From positions 1 to 24,613 of IMG/VR virus record IMGVR_UViG_3300032665_000182: a DNA stretch of 24,613 bases. One strand, 5' to 3'. Position numbers and translations under genes: made by a program. This document shows positions 14,149 to 20,579 of the stretch, piece by piece. Under the pieces are notes generated by a model. It was not told the DNA's origin. It worked only from the letters and a program-made list of their open reading frames with translations, and did not search any database. How positions within the stretch are numbered: the first letter of the stretch is position 1; each line of letters starts with the position of its first letter. This DNA is from a virus.

Positions 14149-14249
14149 AATTAATCTTTACACTTTTATTTTTTCCAGCTATACTTTGGTTTTACGCAGT
14201 CGTATTTATCAGCATCCCGTCTTACGTTTTATTTTTGATAACTAAATAA
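14145..14249 (+). CDS. 34-residue hydrophobic membrane peptide, GTG start
   Basis: Starts at GTG in a GTGA overlap with the preceding stop and ends with TAA at 14249. The product reads MKLIFTLLFFPAILWFYAVV and continues hydrophobic, giving one transmembrane helix. GGAG lies ten bases before the start. A good promoter (14157-14185) lies within the same bases, so the hydrophobic reading could partly reflect T-rich promoter DNA. Function unknown; tentative. Confidence 0.4.
   Translation: MKLIFTLLFFPAILWFYAVVFISIPSYVLFLITK
14157..14185 (+). promoter_or_regulatory. Sigma70-like promoter TTTACA-17-TATACT
   Basis: TTTACA (14157-14162), 17-base spacer, TATACT (14180-14185). The -10 context (CAGCTATACTTTGG) resembles the shared 16-base block. 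The gene it serves starts at 14261 behind the common leader AATAAAGGAAATA (14245-14257). Confidence 0.65.
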
Positions 14250-14260
14250 AGGAAATAACA

Positions 14261-14482
14261 ATGGCTAAAGCATCTAACTTTTTAATGTCTATGTATTGCG
14301 GTGATACGTTGCTAGACGTGTACGGCTACGTTGACAAAGATGAACCCAGCGTAGGTCACGTAGGCGGAATTGATATTGAGGACGTCTGCATCGCTGACAC
14401 AGAAATCAGCGTATGGGAAATGATTCATGCGCTTAACTTTGATAAATTTGATAAACAAGCTCAAGAATCTTGGAGGGGATAA
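14261..14482 (+). CDS. Small acidic hypothetical protein
   Basis: A 73-residue acidic protein (CGDTLLDVYGYVDKDEPSVG, then GIDIEDVCIADTEI) with a C-terminal helix rich in Asp and Lys. It is the first gene after the promoter at 14157 and uses the common leader. The start is set by the AAAGGA sequence. No domain is recognised. Confidence 0.65.
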   Translation: MAKASNFLMSMYCGDTLLDVYGYVDKDEPSVGHVGGIDIEDVCIADTEISVWEMIHALNFDKFDKQAQESWRG

Positions 14483-14484
14483 GC

Positions 14485-14748
14485 ATGAAGAAAATTACAT
14501 TTGAAAGACTCGCGGACTTTAAGAACTATATTCTTAAGCCGCACCCCATGCAACACCGCATTGATGAGTTCCGCTCTATTCCTTCGTTGTATAGATTGCA
14601 GGTAGCAGATTTTAAGATCAAGCTAGAAGGCGAATATGATCCTGACGTTGATGACCTAGAGGAATATGAAGAACCCGTATCAAAAGTAGAAGAGGAAGTA
14701 GAACCAGACCGCGACTTAATCATGGAGAAAATATATGACAAACTATAA
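14485..14748 (+). CDS. Small hypothetical protein with acidic C-terminus
   Basis: An 87-residue protein beginning MKKITFERLADFKNYILKPH. The ATG at 14485 is chosen because GGAGGGG lies just upstream; an in-frame TTG at 14470 is less likely. The second half is strongly acidic (EYDPDVDDLEEYEEPV and beyond). Acidic tails of this sort occur in DNA-mimic and single-strand-binding-partner proteins, but nothing here proves either. Its end overlaps a 26-residue membrane peptide in another frame. Confidence 0.6.
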   Translation: MKKITFERLADFKNYILKPHPMQHRIDEFRSIPSLYRLQVADFKIKLEGEYDPDVDDLEEYEEPVSKVEEEVEPDRDLIMEKIYDKL

Positions 14749-14815
14749 ATGGGAATGGATTGGCGTCATCATCCTCGGCATAATACTAGGTTGCATGTTC
14801 GGCTGGGGGTTTTGA
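14735..14815 (+). CDS. 26-residue membrane micropeptide
   Basis: The ATG at 14735 follows GGAG by seven bases and the frame ends with TGA at 14815. The product reads MTNYKWEWIGVIILGIILGC then MFGWGF, a single glycine-containing transmembrane helix with an aromatic N-terminus. It overlaps the end of the preceding gene by 14 bases and the start of the next by one base (TGATG). Small size makes it tentative, but the ribosome binding site and coupling are good. Confidence 0.5.
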   Translation: MTNYKWEWIGVIILGIILGCMFGWGF

Positions 14816-14955
14816 TGCGAAACAAATATCTTGACCTGCCGAGTAAGTGGCAGGTGATTGGCGCGATTTGCATAGGTATTGTGGGCTTGAGTTTTATTTA
14901 CGTTGTGTTTAAAATTACTATAGGAATAATATTATGTCTGATAAGTCTATTATGA
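14815..14955 (+). CDS. 46-residue single-pass membrane protein
   Basis: Starts at the ATG at 14815 with GGGGG six bases upstream, in a TGATG overlap with the micropeptide before it. The N-terminus is basic and polar (MRNKYLDLPSKWQ), followed by a long hydrophobic segment (VIGAICIGIVGLSFIYVVF) that continues to the C-terminus, so the N-terminus is probably cytoplasmic. The pair could be envelope-active, for example in superinfection exclusion, but that is only a guess. Confidence 0.55.
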   Translation: MRNKYLDLPSKWQVIGAICIGIVGLSFIYVVFKITIGIILCLISLL

Positions 14956-15152
14956 ATTGGGAACAGTCTTATGACGATTGGGTCAAGCTACTTGAACGAG
15001 CCAATGCAAAAGATATGCTCAATGACCCAAAAGCCTGTTTTGATGAAGGATGGCGTCAAGCAGCTATGATCGCCGCTTCAATCGTGCAACACAATCAACA
15101 CGCAACACCACTTGAAATTGCAGTATTTATTGAGCGAAAATTATTAAAATGA
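14934..15152 (+). CDS. Small hypothetical protein
   Basis: A 72-residue, mostly helical protein. It has an acidic and aromatic N-terminus (NWEQSYDDWVKLLERA), then FDEGWRQAAMIAASIVQHN and a C-terminal helix ending ERKLLK. It begins inside the end of the previous membrane protein gene with AGGA upstream and runs into the homing endonuclease gene by a four-base overlap. The EGW.QAA.IAA.IV pattern recurs in phage small proteins of unknown function, and the 15723-15989 product has a similar stretch. Confidence 0.6.
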   Translation: MSDKSIMNWEQSYDDWVKLLERANAKDMLNDPKACFDEGWRQAAMIAASIVQHNQHATPLEIAVFIERKLLK

Positions 15153-15739
15153 ACTATCAAAAAATTTACACTTTGTTAATTGATAATGCCAAACTACGTG
15201 ATTCAATTGACGGATATAAAGAACGTCATCACATAATTCCTAAATCTTTAGGCGGTTCTAATGATAATTCCAATTTAGTTGATTTAACAGCTAGAGAACA
15301 TTTTATTGCTCATTATTTGTTAGCAAAGATTCATGGAGGATTAGCATGGAGAGCTGTTATTTGCATGAAAGGTTCAAATAACGCTTATGTTAATTCTCGT
15401 TTATATCAAGTGGCTAGAATAAAATTTTCAGAAGCTCAAACAGGTAGTAAACATCCAATGTTTGGTAAAAAGAATCCCAAACGCTCGGAAATGAATAAAT
15501 TAACAACTGGTGACAGACATCCGATGTATGGTAAAAAACATTCTGAAGAAACTTTAATTAAATTTCGTTTTCCAAAATCTGAGCAACATAAACAGCGTTT
15601 ATCAAAATCAAGAAAAGGAAAATACGCAGGTGAGAATCATCCTATGTATGGGCGTAAATATAAAGTCCAAGAAGTTGTTAAACAATTTGCATTTAATTAT
15701 CAATACAATTTAGGAGAATTACATGTCAGAACAATCTGA
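15149..15739 (+). CDS. HNH homing endonuclease with NUMOD3 repeats
   Basis: A 196-residue free-standing HNH endonuclease, a selfish element that cuts related genomes lacking it and spreads by repair. The nuclease motif is at residues 25-60: ERHHIIPKSLGG, then NSNLVDLTAREHFIAHYLL, with His27/His28, Asn42 and His51. Three NUMOD3-type DNA-binding repeats follow (GSKHPMFGKK, GDRHPMYGKK, GENHPMYGRK). The sequence is visibly AT-richer than its neighbours, as expected for a recent arrival. Unusually for an insertion it is translationally coupled on both sides: a four-base overlap upstream and a 17-base overlap downstream, and it supplies the AGGAG for the next gene. Confidence 0.9.
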   Translation: MNYQKIYTLLIDNAKLRDSIDGYKERHHIIPKSLGGSNDNSNLVDLTAREHFIAHYLLAKIHGGLAWRAVICMKGSNNAYVNSRLYQVARIKFSEAQTGSKHPMFGKKNPKRSEMNKLTTGDRHPMYGKKHSEETLIKFRFPKSEQHKQRLSKSRKGKYAGENHPMYGRKYKVQEVVKQFAFNYQYNLGELHVRTI

Positions 15740-15989
15740 TTTCCAGAAATCATTCTTTGCTAAAGGTACTGGAGGAACGCTTTTTACGCAACGCGAGTTT
15801 GATGACGCACTAGCCGAGGCAAAAGCTGAACTCATCGTTCATGCAATTGAAGCTACAAAATACGCCGTAGTTATTGAGCGTGAAGAGTGCGCAAAGATTT
15901 GTGATAAGTGGTCTATTGACCTCATGGACGGTAACTTCAACACTGTTGCTGAGGAGATCCGTAACCGCATTCCTAGCCAACATATCTAG
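15723..15989 (+). CDS. Small hypothetical protein
   Basis: An 88-residue protein beginning MSEQSDFQKSFFAKGTGGTLF and continuing into a long helix with ALAEAKAELIVHAIEATKYA and VIEREECAKICDKW. The E.ECAKICD motif and C-terminal EEIRNRI are typical of phage small proteins annotated only as hypothetical. The start lies within the last 17 bases of the HNH gene with AGGAG upstream. Function unknown. Confidence 0.65.
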   Translation: MSEQSDFQKSFFAKGTGGTLFTQREFDDALAEAKAELIVHAIEATKYAVVIEREECAKICDKWSIDLMDGNFNTVAEEIRNRIPSQHI

Positions 15990-15997
15990 GAGCAGCT

Positions 15998-16243
15998 ATG
16001 AAGCTAAAACCAGAATCAATTCGTAGGCGTATGGACTTTAATGATTTAATGGATAAATACGCGCTACGAATTCAATTGAAGGTGGACCAGAAATTTGAAG
16101 ACAGGAATCCAGAAGAAATACCGATTGCCGCATGGGTTTATGTTTTTAGTGATAGGGACGTGGAGAACTTTATGGATCATATTGTAGAGTTTACTTACGA
16201 TGAAACTTTCAAAATGATAAAGAGAAACGTAGAGGCATTATGA
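15998..16243 (+). CDS. Small hypothetical protein
   Basis: An 81-residue charged protein (MKLKPESIRRRMDFNDLMDK at the start, then an aromatic and acidic C-terminal half). AGGAG lies six bases before the ATG. Its stop overlaps the next start by four bases (ATGA). No family recognised. Confidence 0.6.
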   Translation: MKLKPESIRRRMDFNDLMDKYALRIQLKVDQKFEDRNPEEIPIAAWVYVFSDRDVENFMDHIVEFTYDETFKMIKRNVEAL

Positions 16244-16524
16244 AGAACTTTTTATTTATGATAATCTTTTTTACGATTGGTTATCTCTCAGGTAATTCAA
16301 GCTGCTACGCTCAGAACAATGTTCAAGGAGCGATGCAGTATCTGAATCAGTTCGGTCAGAGCGTGGGTTCAGTTATGCCTATCGGTAACTCTCAGGTCGT
16401 TCTGAACCAGTATGGGCAACCCGTTGGATTTATTATTCCCAGCGTGCCTATGCCTGCTCCGTTACCTATGCCTACCGCTTTACCCACTTTACCTTTAATG
16501 CCAGTTCTGGGGGTGGCTAAATGA
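16240..16524 (+). CDS. Secreted Pro-rich protein with signal peptide and repeated NQFGQ/NQYGQ motif
   Basis: A 94-residue protein. Residues 1-25 are a signal peptide (MKNFLFMIIFFTIGYLSG, then likely cleavage after CYA). A lipobox is not clear because the Cys is preceded by NSS. The mature part carries two imperfect repeats, YLNQFGQSVGSVMPI (about 34-48) and VLNQYGQPVGFIIPS (54-68), then a Pro/Met-rich tail (VPMPAPLPMPTALPTLPLMP). A periplasmic or outer-envelope role is likely; Pro-rich small exported proteins include outer spanins, but there is no clear lipidation site and no partner. It overlaps both neighbours in ATGA junctions. Confidence 0.65.
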   Translation: MKNFLFMIIFFTIGYLSGNSSCYAQNNVQGAMQYLNQFGQSVGSVMPIGNSQVVLNQYGQPVGFIIPSVPMPAPLPMPTALPTLPLMPVLGVAK

Positions 16525-16595
16525 TACAACCAATTAAACCTGTATCGCCTGTTTACCCGACTCACAATAAGCAGCCGCCAAAGGATAGAAAATGA
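16521..16595 (+). CDS. 24-residue Pro-rich micropeptide
   Basis: The ATG at 16521 overlaps the preceding stop and the TGA at 16595 overlaps the next ATG, both ATGA. The product reads MIQPIKPVSPVYPTHNKQPP then KDRK. GGGGTGG lies upstream. It may be a real coupling peptide that carries ribosomes into the transferase gene. Confidence 0.4.
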   Translation: MIQPIKPVSPVYPTHNKQPPKDRK

Positions 16596-17587
16596 CTGAT
16601 TATAGATTACCTGAGAACCGTCTTGAATACTTCAAAGCGTTGTACACTATGAACCTTGAATACAAAGCACATCCAGGATTAGTTTATCTCTACATGCCTG
16701 CGCTCAAAAAGTATTATGGCTGGACGGATGAGCAGGCTCTCTGGTTTGCTACGCTTAATGGGCACACTCAAAACCCAATCACTAGTTTAAAGATTCTAGA
16801 GTTTATTCCTGCAATTCCTGAGAGTAATGAAGAATGGAAAAAAGCACATATTAAGTTCAATGATGACTGGGCTACTCTATCTTTTGATTCTGACCGTAAT
16901 AAACAGAAAAAAGACACTCTAAAAGGTCTCTACTCATATGCCCAACTCGTCAAAGAGCATGGTTCTCAAGTCAAGCTCTGGAGCGATGCTAACTATGACT
17001 CGCTATGGGCTAAGGCTAATAGCATTGTTAGCTTTGGGCGACTTTCTACTTTCTCTTACCTTGAGTATGTAAAAATTAACGGGTTCGGGGCAGACTGCAC
17101 TACGTTGATGTTTAATGACTTTGACGGCTCGCGCTCTCATCGTAACGGTATGTTGTTTTTGCTAGGAATGGATAATTATGTGTTTGACAAGCGTCAACCT
17201 AATTCACATTCAGGAAAATATGATGATTTTGAAGATATGTGTAAAGGGTTAGAAGCTAGAGCCAGTGAAGTTATTAGAGTGATGAAGCCTAATCCTGACC
17301 TCGGTCGGTTTACTTTTGAGTCATGCCTATGCCAATTCAAAAATGGATTCTTTAGCCGTCGGTATCCAGGAGTATATGCAGATCTTGGATTTCAAAGAAT
17401 AGAATGGTATGATAAAAGAAATCTGAGTCAATATACTGAACCTTTTAAAGAAATAAGGGCAAATTATTTACCTGAATGGTTGAGAGAAGAGTGTGAAAAA
17501 GATAGAATACCGTTTAAAATAAAGGCTGAGATGTTTGCTAAAACTGGCGTGCCATTCCGCGCTGAACATATACTGGAAAACAAATGA
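16592..17587 (+). CDS. Putative amino acid:DNA transferase of thymidine hypermodification
   Basis: A 331-residue protein that I relate to the amino acid:DNA transferase group, which displaces the pyrophosphate on phosphorylated 5-hydroxymethyl-dU in phage DNA with an amino acid. Supporting pattern: LVYLYMPALKKYYGWTDEQA (30-49), then WFATLNGHTQNPITSLKILE (51-70), whose NG.TQNP core is the most family-like part. Further on, SFGRLSTFSYLEYV and a GADCTTLMFNDFDGSRSHRNG segment follow, and the C-terminus has YLPEWLREECEK. It is the first large gene of a cluster with kinase, helical-domain protein and thymidylate-synthase homologue, which strengthens the call. The transferred amino acid cannot be read from the sequence. 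Confidence 0.6.
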   Translation: MTDYRLPENRLEYFKALYTMNLEYKAHPGLVYLYMPALKKYYGWTDEQALWFATLNGHTQNPITSLKILEFIPAIPESNEEWKKAHIKFNDDWATLSFDSDRNKQKKDTLKGLYSYAQLVKEHGSQVKLWSDANYDSLWAKANSIVSFGRLSTFSYLEYVKINGFGADCTTLMFNDFDGSRSHRNGMLFLLGMDNYVFDKRQPNSHSGKYDDFEDMCKGLEARASEVIRVMKPNPDLGRFTFESCLCQFKNGFFSRRYPGVYADLGFQRIEWYDKRNLSQYTEPFKEIRANYLPEWLREECEKDRIPFKIKAEMFAKTGVPFRAEHILENK

Positions 17588-17787
17588 AATCAAATAAAAA
17601 GAATATCAGTCAACAGTCATTAGAAGCCTTAGTGATTGCCCTCATGCAATGTAAAGATGAAGATGGGATTCTATTGAATATTAACCCCGCGACAGCTTTT
17701 CAAGATTGGCTCTTAAATAAATATCCTGAAACAATACGTAACATGTGGAAAAGACAACACGCATTTGAAGTGCCCGCAAAATATTGA
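17584..17787 (+). CDS. Small hypothetical protein
   Basis: A 67-residue, probably helical protein (SQQSLEALVIALMQCKDEDG, then NPATAFQDWLLNKYPETIRNM) with an ATGA overlap with the transferase gene and a GGAAA site upstream. Its stop codon overlaps the promoter block at 17786. It lies between transferase and kinase in the modification module, but no function can be assigned. Confidence 0.6.
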   Translation: MKSNKKNISQQSLEALVIALMQCKDEDGILLNINPATAFQDWLLNKYPETIRNMWKRQHAFEVPAKY

Positions 17788-17801
17788 GCTATAATTTCAA
17801 C
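17786..17801 (+). promoter_or_regulatory. Promoter block GAGCTATAATTTCAAC before the kinase gene
   Basis: Second exact copy of the 16-base block, with TATAAT at 17790-17795. The -35 is poor (TTGAAG with a 19-base spacer). It would give the kinase, helical-domain and thymidylate-synthase genes their own transcript. The kinase start follows a leader with AATAAAGGAAACA at 17812-17824. Confidence 0.65.
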
Positions 17802-17825
17802 TCAATAACCGAATAAAGGAAACAC

Positions 17826-18419
17826 ATGAACGTAATTCTATCACTCCGCGGAACTTCAGGCTCAGGTAAGACCACTGTAGCCCGTAAGTTTTTGACAGAT
17901 TACCCCTGCTCAGCAATAATAGACCCCAACGGTAAAAAGAAACATTGGGGGTATCATGTTGATTTGTCAAGTCAAGGAATTACTCAGCCGCTTTATGTGA
18001 TTGGTAGTTATGAAAACACTTGCGGAGGTACAGATGGTATCAGTACTCAAGAGGAAATTGCAGAACGAGCCTTGGCTGCTCATCCTAGGGGTCATGTTCT
18101 GCTTGAAGGTTTGTTACTCTCAAAAGTGGGTCCAGGAGCAATCACAACACAGATGCTTAAACCAACGGGTTCATACGTCGCGGCTATCCTCGATACGCCC
18201 CTCGCAACTTGCCTACAGAGAGTGCAAGCGCGTAGAGATGCCCGTGGGGAAACAAAGCCGTTCAATCCAGCGAATACTGTAAGCGCACATAAATCTACTT
18301 ATGACGCTTGCGTTAATTTGCATAATGCAGGTGGAGTAAAAATTATTACAATAGATCACACCGATGCCTTTAATGACACTCTAGAAGTTATCAGAAAGGC
18401 AGAGAATGGCACTCTTTAA
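17826..18419 (+). CDS. 5-hydroxymethyl-dU DNA kinase (P-loop kinase)
   Basis: Expected to phosphorylate 5-hydroxymethyl-dU residues in phage DNA, activating them for amino acid attachment. The 197-residue protein has Walker A GTSGSGKTT (9-17), a DPNGKKKHWGYHV segment, the motif GSYENTCGGTDGI (60-72), which matches the pattern I recall for this kinase family, and a VLLEGLLLSKVG strand (91-102). A lid-like QARRDARGETKPFNP near residue 140 completes it. The next gene begins 14 bases before its stop. In several phages this kinase is fused to or next to the helical domain encoded there. The call is supported by motif and context. Confidence 0.75.
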   Translation: MNVILSLRGTSGSGKTTVARKFLTDYPCSAIIDPNGKKKHWGYHVDLSSQGITQPLYVIGSYENTCGGTDGISTQEEIAERALAAHPRGHVLLEGLLLSKVGPGAITTQMLKPTGSYVAAILDTPLATCLQRVQARRDARGETKPFNPANTVSAHKSTYDACVNLHNAGGVKIITIDHTDAFNDTLEVIRKAENGTL

Positions 18420-19269
18420 TGAATTGGTTGAGTTTGTTAATGAACGAGAACAAATACGCCTAAACAAGGAGAAATCATTTCTACCGCCATATACGCTTGA
18501 TCCAATACTCGCTAAGTATCGGTTCTGTAATGTGCGTCGTAGGGATGACAGGGTAAGTAAGTGGCTCCTAACTTATTACTATAAGAATGTTCAAGGTGAC
18601 GTATGGTTCCGCGCCCTGTTAGCTCGTTTGATTAATTGGCCACCGACCCTGCTTTACCTTATGGATAACCTCGTGATTCCCCGCCGCGCTGAGGAGTTTA
18701 ATCCTTACTTGTTTATTGAGGCGATGAAGCATCTAGAATCCAAAGGTGAAAAGGTATATAGCTCTGCTTATATTGTTTACCCAACGATGGTCAAAGGTAA
18801 CACAAAGTCTGTAAACCTCGCGGAGTATATTATTGCGCCAATCATCAAGATTGCACCGCAGATTCGTGGGGCGATTGCTTCTGGTTCAATCAAGCATACT
18901 ACTAATGCGTTAGCTACTTCATTCGGTATTCAAACCTTTATAGCTGGGCAAGTGAGTTCAGATTTAACGTACATACGCGGGCAGCTTGACAATGCTATAG
19001 ATTTATATTCATGGGCACCGATGGGTCCAGGCAGTCAGCGTGGGTTGAATAGGTTGCATGAACGCACTATTAGTAAAAAGTTTACTGAGGAAAGATTCAA
19101 TCAGGAATTAACAGAGATCCGTTCAATCTTGATTGATTCAAATAATAAATTAAAAGATTTAACCCTGCATGATTGTCAAAACATCATGTGTGAGTTTGAT
19201 AAGTATCAAAGAGTAGTAAAAGGAGAGGGTAAGCCTCGTCAGAATTACAAACCAACAACAGAATTTTAA
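18406..19269 (+). CDS. DNA base hypermodification protein, helical domain (HMUDK_hel / aGPT-Pplase-like)
   Basis: A 287-residue, largely helical protein. Residues about 9-54 carry the recognisable block FVNEREQIRLNKEK, then PYTLDPILAKYRFCNVRRRDDRVSKWL, typical of the helical partner of 5-hydroxymethyl-dU kinases and of alpha-glutamyl/putrescinyl thymine pyrophosphorylase proteins. WFRALLARLINWPPTLLYL follows, and a DLYSWAPMGPGSQRGLNRL segment (about 198-216) resembles the second half of that family. It overlaps the kinase gene by 14 bases. Its biochemical step is less certain than the kinase's; it may bind modified DNA or take part in pyrophosphate activation or transfer. Confidence 0.65.
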   Translation: MALFNELVEFVNEREQIRLNKEKSFLPPYTLDPILAKYRFCNVRRRDDRVSKWLLTYYYKNVQGDVWFRALLARLINWPPTLLYLMDNLVIPRRAEEFNPYLFIEAMKHLESKGEKVYSSAYIVYPTMVKGNTKSVNLAEYIIAPIIKIAPQIRGAIASGSIKHTTNALATSFGIQTFIAGQVSSDLTYIRGQLDNAIDLYSWAPMGPGSQRGLNRLHERTISKKFTEERFNQELTEIRSILIDSNNKLKDLTLHDCQNIMCEFDKYQRVVKGEGKPRQNYKPTTEF

Positions 19270-19282
19270 TAAAGGAAATAAC

Positions 19283-20263
19283 ATGGAAATACGTTCTATC
19301 AACGTAAATGAATTATTTACTGATATGCTCTGGCGTTTTAAAACCTCAGGTGTAAAGGTTCAAACTCGTAATGGTCCTGCTTTGCGTATTGATGAACCAG
19401 TGCTGACTACAATCATCGAGCCGACTGAGCGCGTATTGTTCTTTGCTGAACGAGACGCGAATCCAATCTTTCACTTAATGGAATCAATCTGGATGCTCGC
19501 GGGACGTGATGACGTAGAGTTCCTGAAGCAGTTTAATTCTACCATTGGTCAATTCAGCGATGACGGCGTAAGATTCAACGCGGCGTACGGACACAGGATG
19601 CGTAAGCACTTTGGATTTGACCAACTCAAAGAGGTTATCAAGCACCTCAAGACTGATTCTAATTCCCGTCAGGCGGTTATTCAACTCTGGGATGCATCTG
19701 ACTTCAACAAAAGCACAAAGGATAAAGCCTGTAATACGCAGTTAGTATTTGCTGTTGTGAACGGATGTGTTGATTTGACAATCTTCAACAGGAGTAATGA
19801 TTTCTGGTGGGGATACTGCGGGGCGAATCCAGTTCACTTCTCTATGATTCAAGAGTTTGTAGCGATTGCGCTTGAGCTGCCAGTCGGTCAATACTTTACG
19901 GTGAGTAACAATCTGCATCTATATATTGAACTCTACAACGCTCAGCCGTATGTAGAAAATCCGCCGAGCAGTGAAGTATTTGATGCGTATTCAAACGGAG
20001 TAGTCAAGCCTAGTGTTTTGTATCAAGGTGATTGGGAACTATTCCTAACTGAGTGCGAGGCATTCTGCAATGACCCATTCAAGAAAAGTGGATTCGTTAA
20101 TCCCTTCTTTGAGTTTGTAGCGCAGCCAATGGCTATGGTCGCATATGAGCGTAAGCATAAGATTAGCGATGGCTCATATTGGGCAGATAAGATTTCAGCC
20201 TCTGACTGGAAGTTAGCTACTCAGATTTATATTATGAACAGAGAGAAGAAAAATGCTAGCTAA
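19283..20263 (+). CDS. Thymidylate synthase homologue, probable dUMP hydroxymethylase
   Basis: A 326-residue thymidylate-synthase fold enzyme. Residues 128-137 hold SRQAVIQLWD, the phosphate-binding Arg region. The catalytic Cys is Cys150 in KACNTQLVFAV, where classical enzymes have PPCH. Then come NRSNDFWWGYCGANPVHFSM (169-188) and NNLHLYIELY, matching the dUMP contacts with a CGAN in place of PFNI. This CN / GAN subtype is common in phages with hydroxymethyluracil or hypermodified thymidine, so 5-hydroxymethyl-dUMP from dUMP and methylene-tetrahydrofolate is the likely product rather than dTMP. It has its own leader (19268-19280) directly after the helical-domain gene. Confidence 0.85.
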   Translation: MEIRSINVNELFTDMLWRFKTSGVKVQTRNGPALRIDEPVLTTIIEPTERVLFFAERDANPIFHLMESIWMLAGRDDVEFLKQFNSTIGQFSDDGVRFNAAYGHRMRKHFGFDQLKEVIKHLKTDSNSRQAVIQLWDASDFNKSTKDKACNTQLVFAVVNGCVDLTIFNRSNDFWWGYCGANPVHFSMIQEFVAIALELPVGQYFTVSNNLHLYIELYNAQPYVENPPSSEVFDAYSNGVVKPSVLYQGDWELFLTECEAFCNDPFKKSGFVNPFFEFVAQPMAMVAYERKHKISDGSYWADKISASDWKLATQIYIMNREKKNAS

Positions 20264-20579
20264 GACTCATTCAGAATGGATTGATAGTTTAGAAGATATT
20301 CGTAAAACTTATAAGGAAATCATGAGCGCAAATAATAAGCAGGTAGGTGGTAAGCATTATAAAGTTGACGGGGAGCAGCACTGGGATAGAATCTATCGTC
20401 TATACGGTAGAGGTTATTTTGTAGGTTGCGCTACTAAGTATCTTGAGCGGTTTCACCTCAAGAACGGACGGGAAGACTTAGAGAAAGCAATTCACTTTAT
20501 TGAAAAGCTAAAAGAGTTAGAGTATCCCGTGCAGGCTCTTGACGGCGGTCCAACAGAACGCTATGTAAACCAAGATTAA
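20253..20579 (+). CDS. DUF3310 protein
   Basis: A 108-residue protein of the DUF3310 family, common near phage nucleotide-metabolism genes and of unknown activity. The family core is QVGGKHYKVDGEQHWDRIY (about residues 30-48), then YFVGCATKYLERFHLKNGREDLEKAIHFIEKL (55-86). The N-terminal 24 residues are an extra helix; a second Met at residue 24 could be an alternative start. The start overlaps the end of the thymidylate synthase gene by 11 bases and its stop overlaps the polymerase start (TAATG). Confidence 0.85.
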   Translation: MLAKTHSEWIDSLEDIRKTYKEIMSANNKQVGGKHYKVDGEQHWDRIYRLYGRGYFVGCATKYLERFHLKNGREDLEKAIHFIEKLKELEYPVQALDGGPTERYVNQD

